Shown: in pieces, positions 16,194 through 24,012 of the stretch
Layout of the letters: each line of letters begins with the position of its first letter
Position numbering within the stretch: position 1 is the first letter of the stretch
Assembly (NCBI GenBank): GCA_023459055.1
Contig: JAEWVR010000004.1
Span: 62,001-126,000 of the forward strand
Source: Fibrobacterota bacterium
GTDB taxonomy: Bacteria > Fibrobacterota > Chitinivibrionia > Chitinivibrionales > Chitinispirillaceae
DNA: 64,000 bases
Reading direction: 5' to 3'
Program-made: the position numbers and the translations under genes
Notes under the pieces: model-generated
Database searches by the model: none
What the model was told of the DNA's origin: nothing
Seen by the model: only the letters and a program-made list of their open reading frames with translations

Positions 16194-16209
16194 GTTCTCT
16201 GTGGAGAAT
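16194..16209. promoter_or_regulatory. dyad operator candidate, copy 1
   Basis: GTTCTCTGTGGAGAAT: arms GTTCTC/GAGAAT with one imperfect outer pair. It matches copy 2 in 13 of 16 positions and lies 115 bases from it, close to eleven helical turns, so one protein could bind both on the same face. It is 151 bases upstream of the lipoprotein start. Confidence 0.5.
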
Positions 16210-16308
16210 GTATTGGCCCTGAAACGCAAAAAAATACAACTTTAATGAAATGATACATGCATTGATCTGTTGACCAGTTTGTTGACCTTGCAATATTGAC
16301 AAACAGGC

Positions 16309-16324
16309 GTTCTCTAAAGAGAAC
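16309..16324. promoter_or_regulatory. dyad operator candidate, copy 2 (perfect palindrome)
   Basis: GTTCTCTAAAGAGAAC is a perfect inverted repeat of 7-base arms around two bases. It lies 118 bases upstream of the plus-strand gene at 16442 and 266 bases upstream of the minus-strand operon. The regulator is unknown; the GntR-type gene at 17305 is the closest transcription factor but need not be the one. Confidence 0.55.
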
Positions 16325-16441
16325 AGCATCTATCATAAATCACTATTTTTTCAAGCGGTTTACTTCGTTTCTGCATAGATTAGGCATTATTAATTTAAAT
16401 ATGCGCATTATTAATTGTTTTAACTTTTTTAGGGGGAAAGA

Positions 16442-17197
16442 ATGAAGCATTTTTCAAGGTTTACTACAATCACCATGTGGTTGAGTATTTGCGCTTTTGT
16501 ATCAACTTTATCATGGGCATCCGGTAATGATAATTCAATTGGAGCCTATCTTGGTAAAATAACAGCTGTTACCACAATGGACTGCAGCAAGCGTTGCGGC
16601 AAGTATAACGGTGATGTCTGTGCAGGAAGAATCTGCTCATTCAACTGCAATGACAAGAAAAAACAATACACCTGTACAACAAACCCTGCACCTTCAGCTC
16701 CAACAAATGTCAAAGCCGCTGCGGTATCATCGGCATCAATTAACATCACATGGACCGCAGTATTAGGAGCAACCAGTTATACAATTTATGGTGGAACAGT
16801 ATCAGGATCACTTGCACAGGTTGGAACCTCAACATCAGCAACGTTTACCCATAATAATCTCACTGCTGCAACAACCTATTATTATGCAGTAGATGCAAAA
16901 AATGCCTCGGGTACATCAGCCAAATCCACAACTGTCAATGCTAAGACACAAAATGATGCCACGGCAGCCTCTGTGCATGCTTTGGGAAGCCGTGTAGTAG
17001 CAACAGGATCTTATGATATTGTTGCATATTTACCAAATGGTAAATCGGCCGGATCTCTTTTGAACTATGCATCAGGATCGACAACTCAGATTATAAATAA
17101 ACTCAGTCTCGCTCCGGGAATATATCAACTTGTAATCAGGGATGCACGAAACGGAACTGTTTGCGGGTCAAGCCGTATCACTGTTCTCGACCGTTAA
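16442..17197 (+). CDS. secreted Cys-rich FnIII protein with C-terminal sorting-like domain, divergent from ferredoxin operon
   Basis: 251 residues. Signal peptide to about residue 28 (ITMWLSICAFVSTLSWASG), then a Cys-rich segment of six cysteines (MDCSKRCGKYNGDVC, then RICSFNC and YTC), one FnIII domain (about residues 85-170) close to domains 6 and 7 of the operon lipoprotein, and a C-terminal module (YDIVAYLPNGKSAGSLL, LSLAPGIYQLVIRDARNG, RITVL) resembling a type IX sorting domain. It is a paralogue of the product of 5828-6595. The shared FnIII type and the shared promoter region suggest it works with the ferredoxin operon, perhaps as a surface partner that packs against the FnIII stalk. 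The Cys pattern is not that of a ferredoxin. Start set by GGGGGAAAGA just before the ATG. Confidence 0.8.
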   Translation: MKHFSRFTTITMWLSICAFVSTLSWASGNDNSIGAYLGKITAVTTMDCSKRCGKYNGDVCAGRICSFNCNDKKKQYTCTTNPAPSAPTNVKAAAVSSASINITWTAVLGATSYTIYGGTVSGSLAQVGTSTSATFTHNNLTAATTYYYAVDAKNASGTSAKSTTVNAKTQNDATAASVHALGSRVVATGSYDIVAYLPNGKSAGSLLNYASGSTTQIINKLSLAPGIYQLVIRDARNGTVCGSSRITVLDR

Positions 17198-17206
17198 TTA
17201 ATACAG

Positions 17207-17237
17207 ACCTCTCTCTGTTATGAGGGAGGTTTATTAA
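17207..17237 (+). terminator. intrinsic terminator after the Cys-rich FnIII gene
   Basis: ACCTCTCTC (17207-17215) pairs with GAGGGAGGT (17222-17230) with one mismatch around a 6-base loop, followed by ttatta. It begins 10 bases after the stop codon. Confidence 0.7.
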
Positions 17238-17304
17238 TTGTATATTGACAATACATATCCGGTTTTACTCATTAATGTGCTTATTTTACAGTCAATTCAA
17301 TTGT

Positions 17305-18819
17305 TCAGCGAGTACTGCTCCGCTCAATTATCCGGCCGCTTATCCGTATGACTGACATGTTCTGTTTATAGAGTGATGTCTCCGGGTAACGAAGATGATT
17401 GATCATATTCTGAATCTCACCTTGTGTATTGAATTCGTAGGTACTGATCTGCTGTTCGATACTCGTAAATGAATTATCAAATCCGATCAGGGCCTTACGC
17501 TGTTCTCTGGTTAAACCCAGTTCATTCCAGTATTCATTGACAAGCTTCGCAATCAGATCATTGACACACACAAGAGCCGTAACTGACCGGTCTTTGGCCA
17601 CATTGTCAACTAATGGTTTAATATCCGAAAAAATAAGTGCATCACGCCGCAGGATATCGTGCTCATATTTAATTGCGTTGATCCGGGGTGCAAGAAAGTT
17701 GTGTATATCATGCTCAAGTGCTGTTGCAGTAAAGCATTCTTCAAAAGCAGACTTTGCAAGAACTTTTGACATATACACATAGTCATTGATCGCCTCAGTT
17801 AACACCATAGGAATTAGTGACGCACCGATTTGTCCGCTAACTGCCTTCTTCAAACCTTTCAACCTGTTCTGTGACCATGGGCTTGCATGAAATGGTGACA
17901 AAAAGGCAATATGACGATGTCCTTTACTAATCAGATAGGTGCCGACATCATAACCGGGTATTGTTGAATAACTTGAATCAAAAAAGGTCAGTTTCCTGTA
18001 CCGGGAACCATATTTTTCAACACTGTCAAGTATGCGGCTGTCCTCAATCCAGGCTGATACAGGAAGATTCAAGGTAAGCAGACGGGATAGGCATTCTGCA
18101 GAATTGTTCATATGATACGATGACAGTATAATTCCGCAGATACCTCTTTGAGAAAGATAATAATGCAGTGATTCGTCTGCCGGTGTATAAAACACCGGCT
18201 CTTCAAGGTAATCATTGTAGCTGATAAACTCTATTTCAACATTCAGATCAAGTGCTGTTGATGACAATAAACGGTAAAAAGTGCGCTCCCGTTCTGTCTC
18301 AATCTTTATATTCCTCCTGTTTAAACCAAATGCAACAACTGCAATGCGGACTTGTGACATTGTACGATTAGTGAAAAAATAATATTTTGTCCCGCTGCGT
18401 TTAATGATGCAGTCGTCAATTAATGATTGCAGTACTTTTTTTAATGTCGGATAACTGATATTATATTTCATGGCAAGTTGATTGAGGGACGGAAGCGGCA
18501 GATGGGTAGCGTAACTGCCGTTAATGATATCCTGTCTAAACTGATTTCGTGCACGCCGAAATGCACCCCGTTCTTCACTGATATCAGTTTTCTCTTTTTG
18601 CACAATATCACCGATACTATTACCTTTACCCCACCGTCCTGAAATCAATCCTTCACTCTTAAGCGTATTCAAAGCCCTCATGATTGTTACAGGAGATACT
18701 GTCAACATACCTGAAAGCACACGCACTGATGGAAGCAGATTTCCTGCAGGCAATGATTCAATGATCCCGCGAATCTTAAGAATTGTTTTTTCGCGCACTG
18801 GAGACTTCTTTTGTTGCAT
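17305..18819 (-). CDS. transcription regulator with two GntR-type winged helices and a LacI-type sensor domain
   Basis: 504 residues from the ATG at 18817-18819, preferred over a frame start at 18864 because GGGGG lies 8 bases upstream. Residues about 9-65 are a GntR winged helix (ILKIRGIIESLPAGNLLPSV, VTIMRALNTLKSEGLISGRW). Residues about 85-150 are a second one (RNQFRQDIINGSYATHLPLP, YPTLKKVLQSLIDDCIIKRS). The rest (from VRIAVVAFGLNRRN) is a periplasmic-binding-protein fold of the LacI/GalR class (GYDVGTYLISKGHRHIAFLS, VTALVCVNDLIAKLVNEY, ALIGFDN). Tandem GntR heads on one such sensor are unusual. It is divergent from the GH26 mannanase gene, which suggests sugar-responsive control of mannan use. 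Confidence 0.82.
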   Translation of the reverse strand: MQQKKSPVREKTILKIRGIIESLPAGNLLPSVRVLSGMLTVSPVTIMRALNTLKSEGLISGRWGKGNSIGDIVQKEKTDISEERGAFRRARNQFRQDIINGSYATHLPLPSLNQLAMKYNISYPTLKKVLQSLIDDCIIKRSGTKYYFFTNRTMSQVRIAVVAFGLNRRNIKIETERERTFYRLLSSTALDLNVEIEFISYNDYLEEPVFYTPADESLHYYLSQRGICGIILSSYHMNNSAECLSRLLTLNLPVSAWIEDSRILDSVEKYGSRYRKLTFFDSSYSTIPGYDVGTYLISKGHRHIAFLSPFHASPWSQNRLKGLKKAVSGQIGASLIPMVLTEAINDYVYMSKVLAKSAFEECFTATALEHDIHNFLAPRINAIKYEHDILRRDALIFSDIKPLVDNVAKDRSVTALVCVNDLIAKLVNEYWNELGLTREQRKALIGFDNSFTSIEQQISTYEFNTQGEIQNMINHLRYPETSLYKQNMSVIRISGRIIERSSTR

Positions 18820-19004
18820 CAAATACCCCCGATTACCCTGGTACACTTTTCTATAAAGCGCCATTAGACAGAAATAATAGCACAGTATAACAAAAATATA
18901 AATATTTAAATAAGCACAAATGAGATTTATGTGTAATAAGACCTATATTTTTGTCAGAGGGAAAGGTACAGGATACACTTTTCATTATATCCAGGGAGGT
19001 TTTA

Positions 19005-20111
19005 ATGATAATCAAATATGCAAGGAATTTACTTATGACAGGATTGATTGCTGCATCATTTGTAAACGCTGAATTACAACAGATCGGCGCATGGGTAGGT
19101 GGTGATGGCACCTATCCTCAGCCAACCAAAGCAAATGTCGATGCATTTCAGACACTTCAGGGTCGCCATCTTGACCTTATCATGCAGTTTATCCTCTGGG
19201 ATACAAACGACTGGACATACACCAAAACATATGCAGATATCGCTGCAGCCAACAACTCCACCCTTGTTATCACCTGGATGGCAAACGGGTATACCACAAA
19301 ACAGATTGTTGACGGGAAGGCTGATGCCTACCTGACAAATTACGCACAGGGTGTAAAAGCTTATGGAAAAGAGGTATGGCTGCGCCCGTTTCATGAAGCG
19401 AATGGCGACTGGTATGACTGGGGTATCGCAAAGAGCGGTGCCGGCAATACAAATCAGACCCTAATTGACGCATGGAAACACGTTGTTACCATTTTCCGTA
19501 ATCTTAATGTTACAAATGTAAAATGGGTATGGACCACCAACGCAACCAATAGCGGCAGCGCCACATTTACAGGTTGGTTTCCCGGCGATGAGTGGGTTGA
19601 CTATGTGTCAATTGACGGATACAACTGGGGTACAGCACAAAGCTGGTCAAGCTGGAAAAGCTTTACCGAAACATTTACTCCTGCGTATAATGCATTGTCA
19701 ATTTCAAAAAAACCGATGTTCATTCCTGAATTTTCAAGTACTGAAAAAGGCGGCAATAAAGCACAGTGGATCACCGATATGTTTAATGATATTCCAACAA
19801 AATTCCCCCGTCTTTTCGCTCTTATGTGGTTCAGCCAGTCAAAGAGCGCTGAAGCAGACTGGGCCGTAAACACCAGTACTGCTGCATTGACTTCATGGAA
19901 AAATGGAGTTGCTAAAATCGGAAATGTGAGTAGCAGGTATACGACTCAAAAATCCGCTGCTGCTATTGCTCCGGATAATAAGACTAAATACTTTTCAGCA
20001 ATTCCTTCAGGTTCAAACACTATATTCGATATTAAAGGTAGAATGCACCAATCGAATCGTGTAAAACCGGTTGCTTCACAGATTTTTATCCAGCACAATA
20101 TCAACCGATAG
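19005..20111 (+). CDS. secreted GH26 endo-beta-mannanase
   Basis: 368 residues from the ATG at 19005, chosen for its GGGAGG ribosome binding site and because it opens the signal peptide (NLLMTGLIAASFVNA); a longer frame adds 18 residues without support. The GH26 pattern is clear: IGAWVGGD at the start, WLRPFHEANGDWYDWG near residue 127 with the acid/base Glu, WVDYVSIDGYNWG, and the nucleophile Glu in KPMFIPEFSS near residue 240. Members cleave beta-1,4-mannan (some beta-1,3- or mixed-link glucans or xylans) outside the cell. The C-terminal 60 residues are a linker and a short FDIKGRMHQSNRV stretch that may be a reduced sorting domain. Confidence 0.88.
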   Translation: MIIKYARNLLMTGLIAASFVNAELQQIGAWVGGDGTYPQPTKANVDAFQTLQGRHLDLIMQFILWDTNDWTYTKTYADIAAANNSTLVITWMANGYTTKQIVDGKADAYLTNYAQGVKAYGKEVWLRPFHEANGDWYDWGIAKSGAGNTNQTLIDAWKHVVTIFRNLNVTNVKWVWTTNATNSGSATFTGWFPGDEWVDYVSIDGYNWGTAQSWSSWKSFTETFTPAYNALSISKKPMFIPEFSSTEKGGNKAQWITDMFNDIPTKFPRLFALMWFSQSKSAEADWAVNTSTAALTSWKNGVAKIGNVSSRYTTQKSAAAIAPDNKTKYFSAIPSGSNTIFDIKGRMHQSNRVKPVASQIFIQHNINR

Positions 20112-20132
20112 AGCAGTTCTATCACCCGCCAG

Positions 20133-20170
20133 ATCCCATTCTACATCACAACGAATGGGATTTTTTCCTT
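20133..20170 (+). terminator. intrinsic terminator after the GH26 gene
   Basis: ATCCCATTC (20133-20141) pairs perfectly with GAATGGGAT (20153-20161) around an 11-base loop, followed by a run of T bases. It lies 22 bases after the stop. Confidence 0.9.
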
Positions 20171-20174
20171 TTTT

Positions 20175-20815
20175 ATAAAAGTCATAGTAAACAACGTTTC
20201 ATGAATTGAGATGTATAATGATGATATAGTTGATAGCAATAATAATTAGTCGTGACACCCACATACCATTAACTTACTTTATTCAGCAAAGTGCATTGAT
20301 TCCACGTCATTTGATCCTGCAGGAAAAAGAAAATTTTAAAATTGATACAAAAAATTTAAAATAAACAGCAACCTGAATCGTACACTCCTTTGATGCGGCT
20401 TACTTCAAAACCTTTTTTATCGGACTCGAAACTTCTTGAACATATTACCTTGATGATATGCTCTGTGAAACTGCAAGTTCTCTCTACTTAGGAGTTTTGA
20501 TCGATCCATACAAAGGATTATGAATCAGGTGGAATTTTTTTGCAATAACGCACATTAAACAACACATGACTTGCCTTCAGAATGGTAAAGATCATTTTAA
20601 GGCAGTTTCTAATTAAATCTTTTTTTAATGTATTTTTTTGTAACATTACGTCTGGAAACATACTTCAACCTTTTATTACAGCGTGCCACGATGTAAATTA
20701 TTTTTTTAACACATCGTTTTTTCGAGTGTGTGATAACGACTACGTTTTTCAAACAACTATATGTATCATTTTGTCATGATATATATAGTATGCATTATTT
20801 TTCAGGACCGAATAT
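20175..20815. other. non-coding region of about 640 bases
   Basis: AT-rich stretch between the GH26 terminator and the regulator gene. I see no supported gene, RNA or repeat; the region must include the promoter of the gene at 20816. Confidence 0.4.
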
Positions 20816-21580
20816 ATGACAGAGGATTCTCTTCCATTCTCATTTTTAAATCAAACAGTTAACATTCTGATCGTTTCATCTTCCGTGGAAAACATTGCGC
20901 AATTCAAATCGGTTCTTCAACCGTTTCACATATTTTCATTATCAAGCGCAGAAACATTACAGGATGCGACCAATATAATGGCAGCAAATCGTATTCATAT
21001 CTGTTTTCTTGATTTATGCATAAATGAAACAAAGGCCGCAAGCAGCACCTTTATCCGTTCAATAACCAACAACACTGTCTGCAATGGTTTTTCAACAGAA
21101 TGCTCTGCAACAAGAGTTATTACTTCTGTTAAGAATGGTATACTTGAAGTTATCAATGTTTCCGGCGGGCTGCAACACACTCCTGAATTTACTTCACTGT
21201 TATGTAAATCTATAGTTGTTGCCCTGTTTTACCCAAACTACCGCTGGTGGCATGATGACATGGTTGCAAACGTTATTAATACACTACTTACTTTACCCAA
21301 AGCGAGTGTTACCGCCTGGGCGATGAAAGCAGGTATTTCTGCAACACGACTTAGAACGGTCTGTGAGACAAAATTTGCATGTTCCCCTAAGCATATCAGT
21401 TTTATTTATAACTGTTATTCATTAGTGTTATCATACATTTCACGCTGTGGAAAATCAGAGAAGAAAGGTCTCACTGAAGCTGCTTTACTAAAAGAAGAAT
21501 TCAAACTTAAATGTTATTTTCACTCAAATTACAGTTCTTTTTCATATCTTCTAAAAGGTACGAAAACAGCACATAAATAA
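20816..21580 (+). CDS. receiver-like protein with possible AraC-type half HTH
   Basis: 254 residues. The first 120 resemble a response regulator receiver (VNILIVSSSVENIAQFKSVL, then HICFLDLCINETKAA with an Asp in the place of the phospho-acceptor), but the acidic pair after the first strand is missing (SSS instead of DD) and no clear Lys follows, so phosphorylation is doubtful. Residues about 155-215 (MVANVINTLLTLPKASVTAWAMKAGI... broken by SATRLRTVCETKFACSPKHI) look like one AraC-type helix-turn-helix. The product is therefore probably a transcription factor of an unusual, decayed response-regulator kind. No kinase gene is adjacent. Moderate confidence that it is a real gene, low on function. 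Confidence 0.55.
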   Translation: MTEDSLPFSFLNQTVNILIVSSSVENIAQFKSVLQPFHIFSLSSAETLQDATNIMAANRIHICFLDLCINETKAASSTFIRSITNNTVCNGFSTECSATRVITSVKNGILEVINVSGGLQHTPEFTSLLCKSIVVALFYPNYRWWHDDMVANVINTLLTLPKASVTAWAMKAGISATRLRTVCETKFACSPKHISFIYNCYSLVLSYISRCGKSEKKGLTEAALLKEEFKLKCYFHSNYSSFSYLLKGTKTAHK

Positions 21581-22191
21581 CAAAAAACTGCATTTTAAAT
21601 CTCCATTCGTTAATCTATTAATTTTAATACGTACAAAACTCTTTACATATTGCATTGTTACATGATTTGAATCAGTCATGCTCATACATTTCATGTACGT
21701 TGACCGTTTAGTAACAGATGTCCGGATTTGTAATAACTTTTTCAAATTTTAATACCATTCCTGATCACTCATTATTATATTAACAGAACAGTATTACAAC
21801 ACACCCAAACATAGTACTATAACCATTTAGTAACAAACGCGAATGTAAAATATATCAGGAATAAAAAGAAAATCACAACCTCAGGTTGCGATTTTGATAA
21901 TAATCAGCAGCGCCGTTTGTTACAGTGTGATATCGTTTTTTTTGAGTCATTTCAACAAACGTGTAATATCTCTCACTTTTAGATTATATCACATATTTTT
22001 CGTACCTGATTTCCTTAATAATCAAACCCCTATGGCGTGATTTCAAATAGCAGACGGAAACAATTAATCTGCTTTTTAGCGACACAAACCTGCTAATGAA
22101 TGAATTCTCAACGTATTCATTGACATGTACCTATACTGAATTTTACTATTAGTACAACATCACTCGATTCAATCGCTGAGAAGGTTTAACT
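21581..22191. other. 611-base region with repeats and a stem-loop before the chemoreceptor gene
   Basis: Contains two 17-base direct repeats, CCGTTTAGTAACAGATG (21704-21720) and CCATTTAGTAACAAACG (21823-21839), 14 of 17 identical, and an inverted copy of the core, CGTTTGTTAC, at 21914-21923. A hairpin AATCACAACCT-c-AGGTTGCGATT (21871-21893) followed by TT lies between them. No coding frame is supported. It may be a regulator-binding array for the genes on either side. Confidence 0.45.
21871..21895 (+). terminator. stem-loop, possible terminator of the regulator gene
   Basis: AATCACAACCT and AGGTTGCGATT pair with one mismatch around a single-base loop (functionally about a 5-base loop), followed by TTTG. 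It is 290 bases after the stop of the gene at 20816, far for a terminator, so its role is uncertain. Confidence 0.4.
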
Positions 22192-23889
22192 ATGGCAATG
22201 AACGTTCGTCTTAGATCAAAAATATCAATTTTAATTGTTTCGTCAATATGTATCTGCTCTCTTTCTGCATTATATATTGCTTTCGATGCAATGCATTCAC
22301 TCGCTTTTAAAGTCGCAGAAACTGCACTCAGAATGAAACTCAGTAGTGATATCTACACTGCCAGGAAATACCTTGAAGATTCATACGGACAGCTGACTTT
22401 TGAAAACGGAATACTTTACGATAAGAACATGGTAAGTATTTCTGATCGCTTTGAACTGGTTGATCTGATTAAAAAAACACAGGGAAATTTTGCAACGATT
22501 TTTTCAAAAAAAGAAAATGATTTTATCCGGATTGCTACTAATATTGTTAAAGATGATGGAACCAGAGCTGTCGGAACCTTGCTTGGTCAGAACAGCAAGG
22601 CATATCCAGATGTAATTAAAGGTAAAGAATATGTTGGAAATGCCATGATTCTTGGTAAACAATTCTTAACATGTTACTATCCAATTACAGATAAAAAAGA
22701 GCAGATTATCGGGATTTTATTCCTCGGTATTCCATATGAATCTATAAAAAGTGTAATCAATAAAAATTTTTTTCAATCAATGTATATTGCTCTTGGAACA
22801 GTAGCGATTGCATCACTGCTTATCCTTGTAATAAGCGGTATATTTTTAAAACGCTTATTCAAGCCGCTTGATCAAACAATTAATTTATTAAATGATATTG
22901 CAGGCGGAGAAGGAGATCTTACCCGTCGTCTTGACGAAAAAGGCAATGATGAGATATCTGAAATAGCACGTCTCTTTAATGTTTTTTGCACTAAATTGCA
23001 AAGAATGCTAAAATCTATCATAATTGTGGCCGAAAAGCTAACAAATGCATCCGATATTTTAAAAACGACATCTGTATCAGTAGATCAGAATTCTTTACAA
23101 ATGATTTTCAAATCTGATGCAGTTAACAGTAATGCACAAGAAGCATCTTCAAAAGTCACATCAGTGGCATCCTCAGCAGAAGAGATGTCCTCATCGGTAA
23201 CTACTGTCGCCGGGGCAATTGAGGAGATGAGTTCTTCGCTCAATGAAGTTGCACACAACTGCCAGCGGGAATTACAAATTATTAATGCAACATCAGCGCA
23301 AACAATTTCAACACATGGCACACTTGCACAGCTTGAAACTGTTGCTGCAGACATCGGAAATATTATTGACACAATCAGGACAATCGCAACACAAACCGAC
23401 CTGCTTGCGTTAAATGCCACTATCGAAGCCGCACGCGCAGGAAAAACGGGTAAAGGTTTTGCTGTTGTAGCATCAGAGGTAAAGGAACTTTCAAAGCAGA
23501 CTGCCGATGCAACAAAACTTATACAGCAACAGATCGAAGCGATGCAGCGTACAACAAAATCAAGTATCGTTACGATTCATGAATTTACGTCATCTATTAA
23601 GGAGATTGAGGATATATCGCACACAATTGCATCAGCAGTTGAAGAGCAAAGTACTACGATTAACGAAATCGCCCACAATGTCGGAGACGCAAGCACAGCA
23701 GCAACAAGCATTGCTTCGGGAGTATCATATTCAGCAAAGGAACTGGAAAGCATCACTGCAAATGTCAACGATGTACATGAGTCAATTGCCAAAACCCGTC
23801 AGGGAATTGATAGTTTGAATACAAATGCAAACATACTTGCAGAACTTGCAGGTGATTTGACAAAAGAAACCAGTCAGTTCAAAGTTTAA
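22192..23889 (+). CDS. methyl-accepting chemotaxis protein with periplasmic Cache domain
   Basis: 565 residues. Membrane helix about 12-32, single Cache-type periplasmic domain to about 195 (RTAVGTLLG-like stretch and GKQFLTCYYPITDKKEQIIG, VLFLGIPYES form typical of sCache), second helix about 197-220, HAMP (GGEGDLTRRLDEKGNDEISE) and the signalling hairpin with the conserved tip IATQTDLLALNATIEAARAG. Such sensors respond to small organic acids or similar ligands and drive the CheA/CheW kinase. Its presence implies motility (swimming or other), unlike Fibrobacter succinogenes. No other chemotaxis genes are in the window. Start has AAGG seven bases upstream. Confidence 0.9.
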   Translation: MAMNVRLRSKISILIVSSICICSLSALYIAFDAMHSLAFKVAETALRMKLSSDIYTARKYLEDSYGQLTFENGILYDKNMVSISDRFELVDLIKKTQGNFATIFSKKENDFIRIATNIVKDDGTRAVGTLLGQNSKAYPDVIKGKEYVGNAMILGKQFLTCYYPITDKKEQIIGILFLGIPYESIKSVINKNFFQSMYIALGTVAIASLLILVISGIFLKRLFKPLDQTINLLNDIAGGEGDLTRRLDEKGNDEISEIARLFNVFCTKLQRMLKSIIIVAEKLTNASDILKTTSVSVDQNSLQMIFKSDAVNSNAQEASSKVTSVASSAEEMSSSVTTVAGAIEEMSSSLNEVAHNCQRELQIINATSAQTISTHGTLAQLETVAADIGNIIDTIRTIATQTDLLALNATIEAARAGKTGKGFAVVASEVKELSKQTADATKLIQQQIEAMQRTTKSSIVTIHEFTSSIKEIEDISHTIASAVEEQSTTINEIAHNVGDASTAATSIASGVSYSAKELESITANVNDVHESIAKTRQGIDSLNTNANILAELAGDLTKETSQFKV

Positions 23890-23923
23890 AGATTTTTGCA
23901 CAAAAAGCGTATCTACTATTGCA

Positions 23924-23954
23924 CAAAAAAATAGGGGCCCGAATTCCGGACCCC
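23924..23954 (-). terminator. terminator for adhE (stem-loop with T-run on minus strand)
   Basis: GGGGCCCG (23934-23941) pairs with CGGACCCC (23947-23954) with one mismatch around a 5-base loop. Read on the minus strand the stem is followed by TATTTTTT, so it terminates adhE transcription; it may also stop the converging chemoreceptor transcript. Confidence 0.75.
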
Positions 23955-24012
23955 ACACTCACATCGTAATATTCAATCAATTTAATTCAAGTATTGCATA
24001 ATACTCACCAAA

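Larger units (their letters stand above)
16044..16441. promoter_or_regulatory. divergent regulatory region of the ferredoxin operon
   Basis: 398 bases separate the first operon gene (minus) from the Cys-rich FnIII gene (plus). Both genes have GGGGG-type ribosome binding sites (TTAGGGGGAA and TTAGGGGGAAAG). The region holds two copies of a dyad of the form GTTCTCTNNRGAGAAY at 16194-16209 and 16309-16324, plus a repeated TTGACC pair near 16270-16287 (tgttgaccagtttgttgacc). I take it as a shared control region; exact promoters were not fixed. Confidence 0.55.

Noticed and set aside
18820..19004. Operator between the GntR-type gene and the mannanase gene (CACAAATGAGATTTATGTG)
   Set aside because: The dyad is weak and AT-rich; nothing distinguishes it from chance in this composition.
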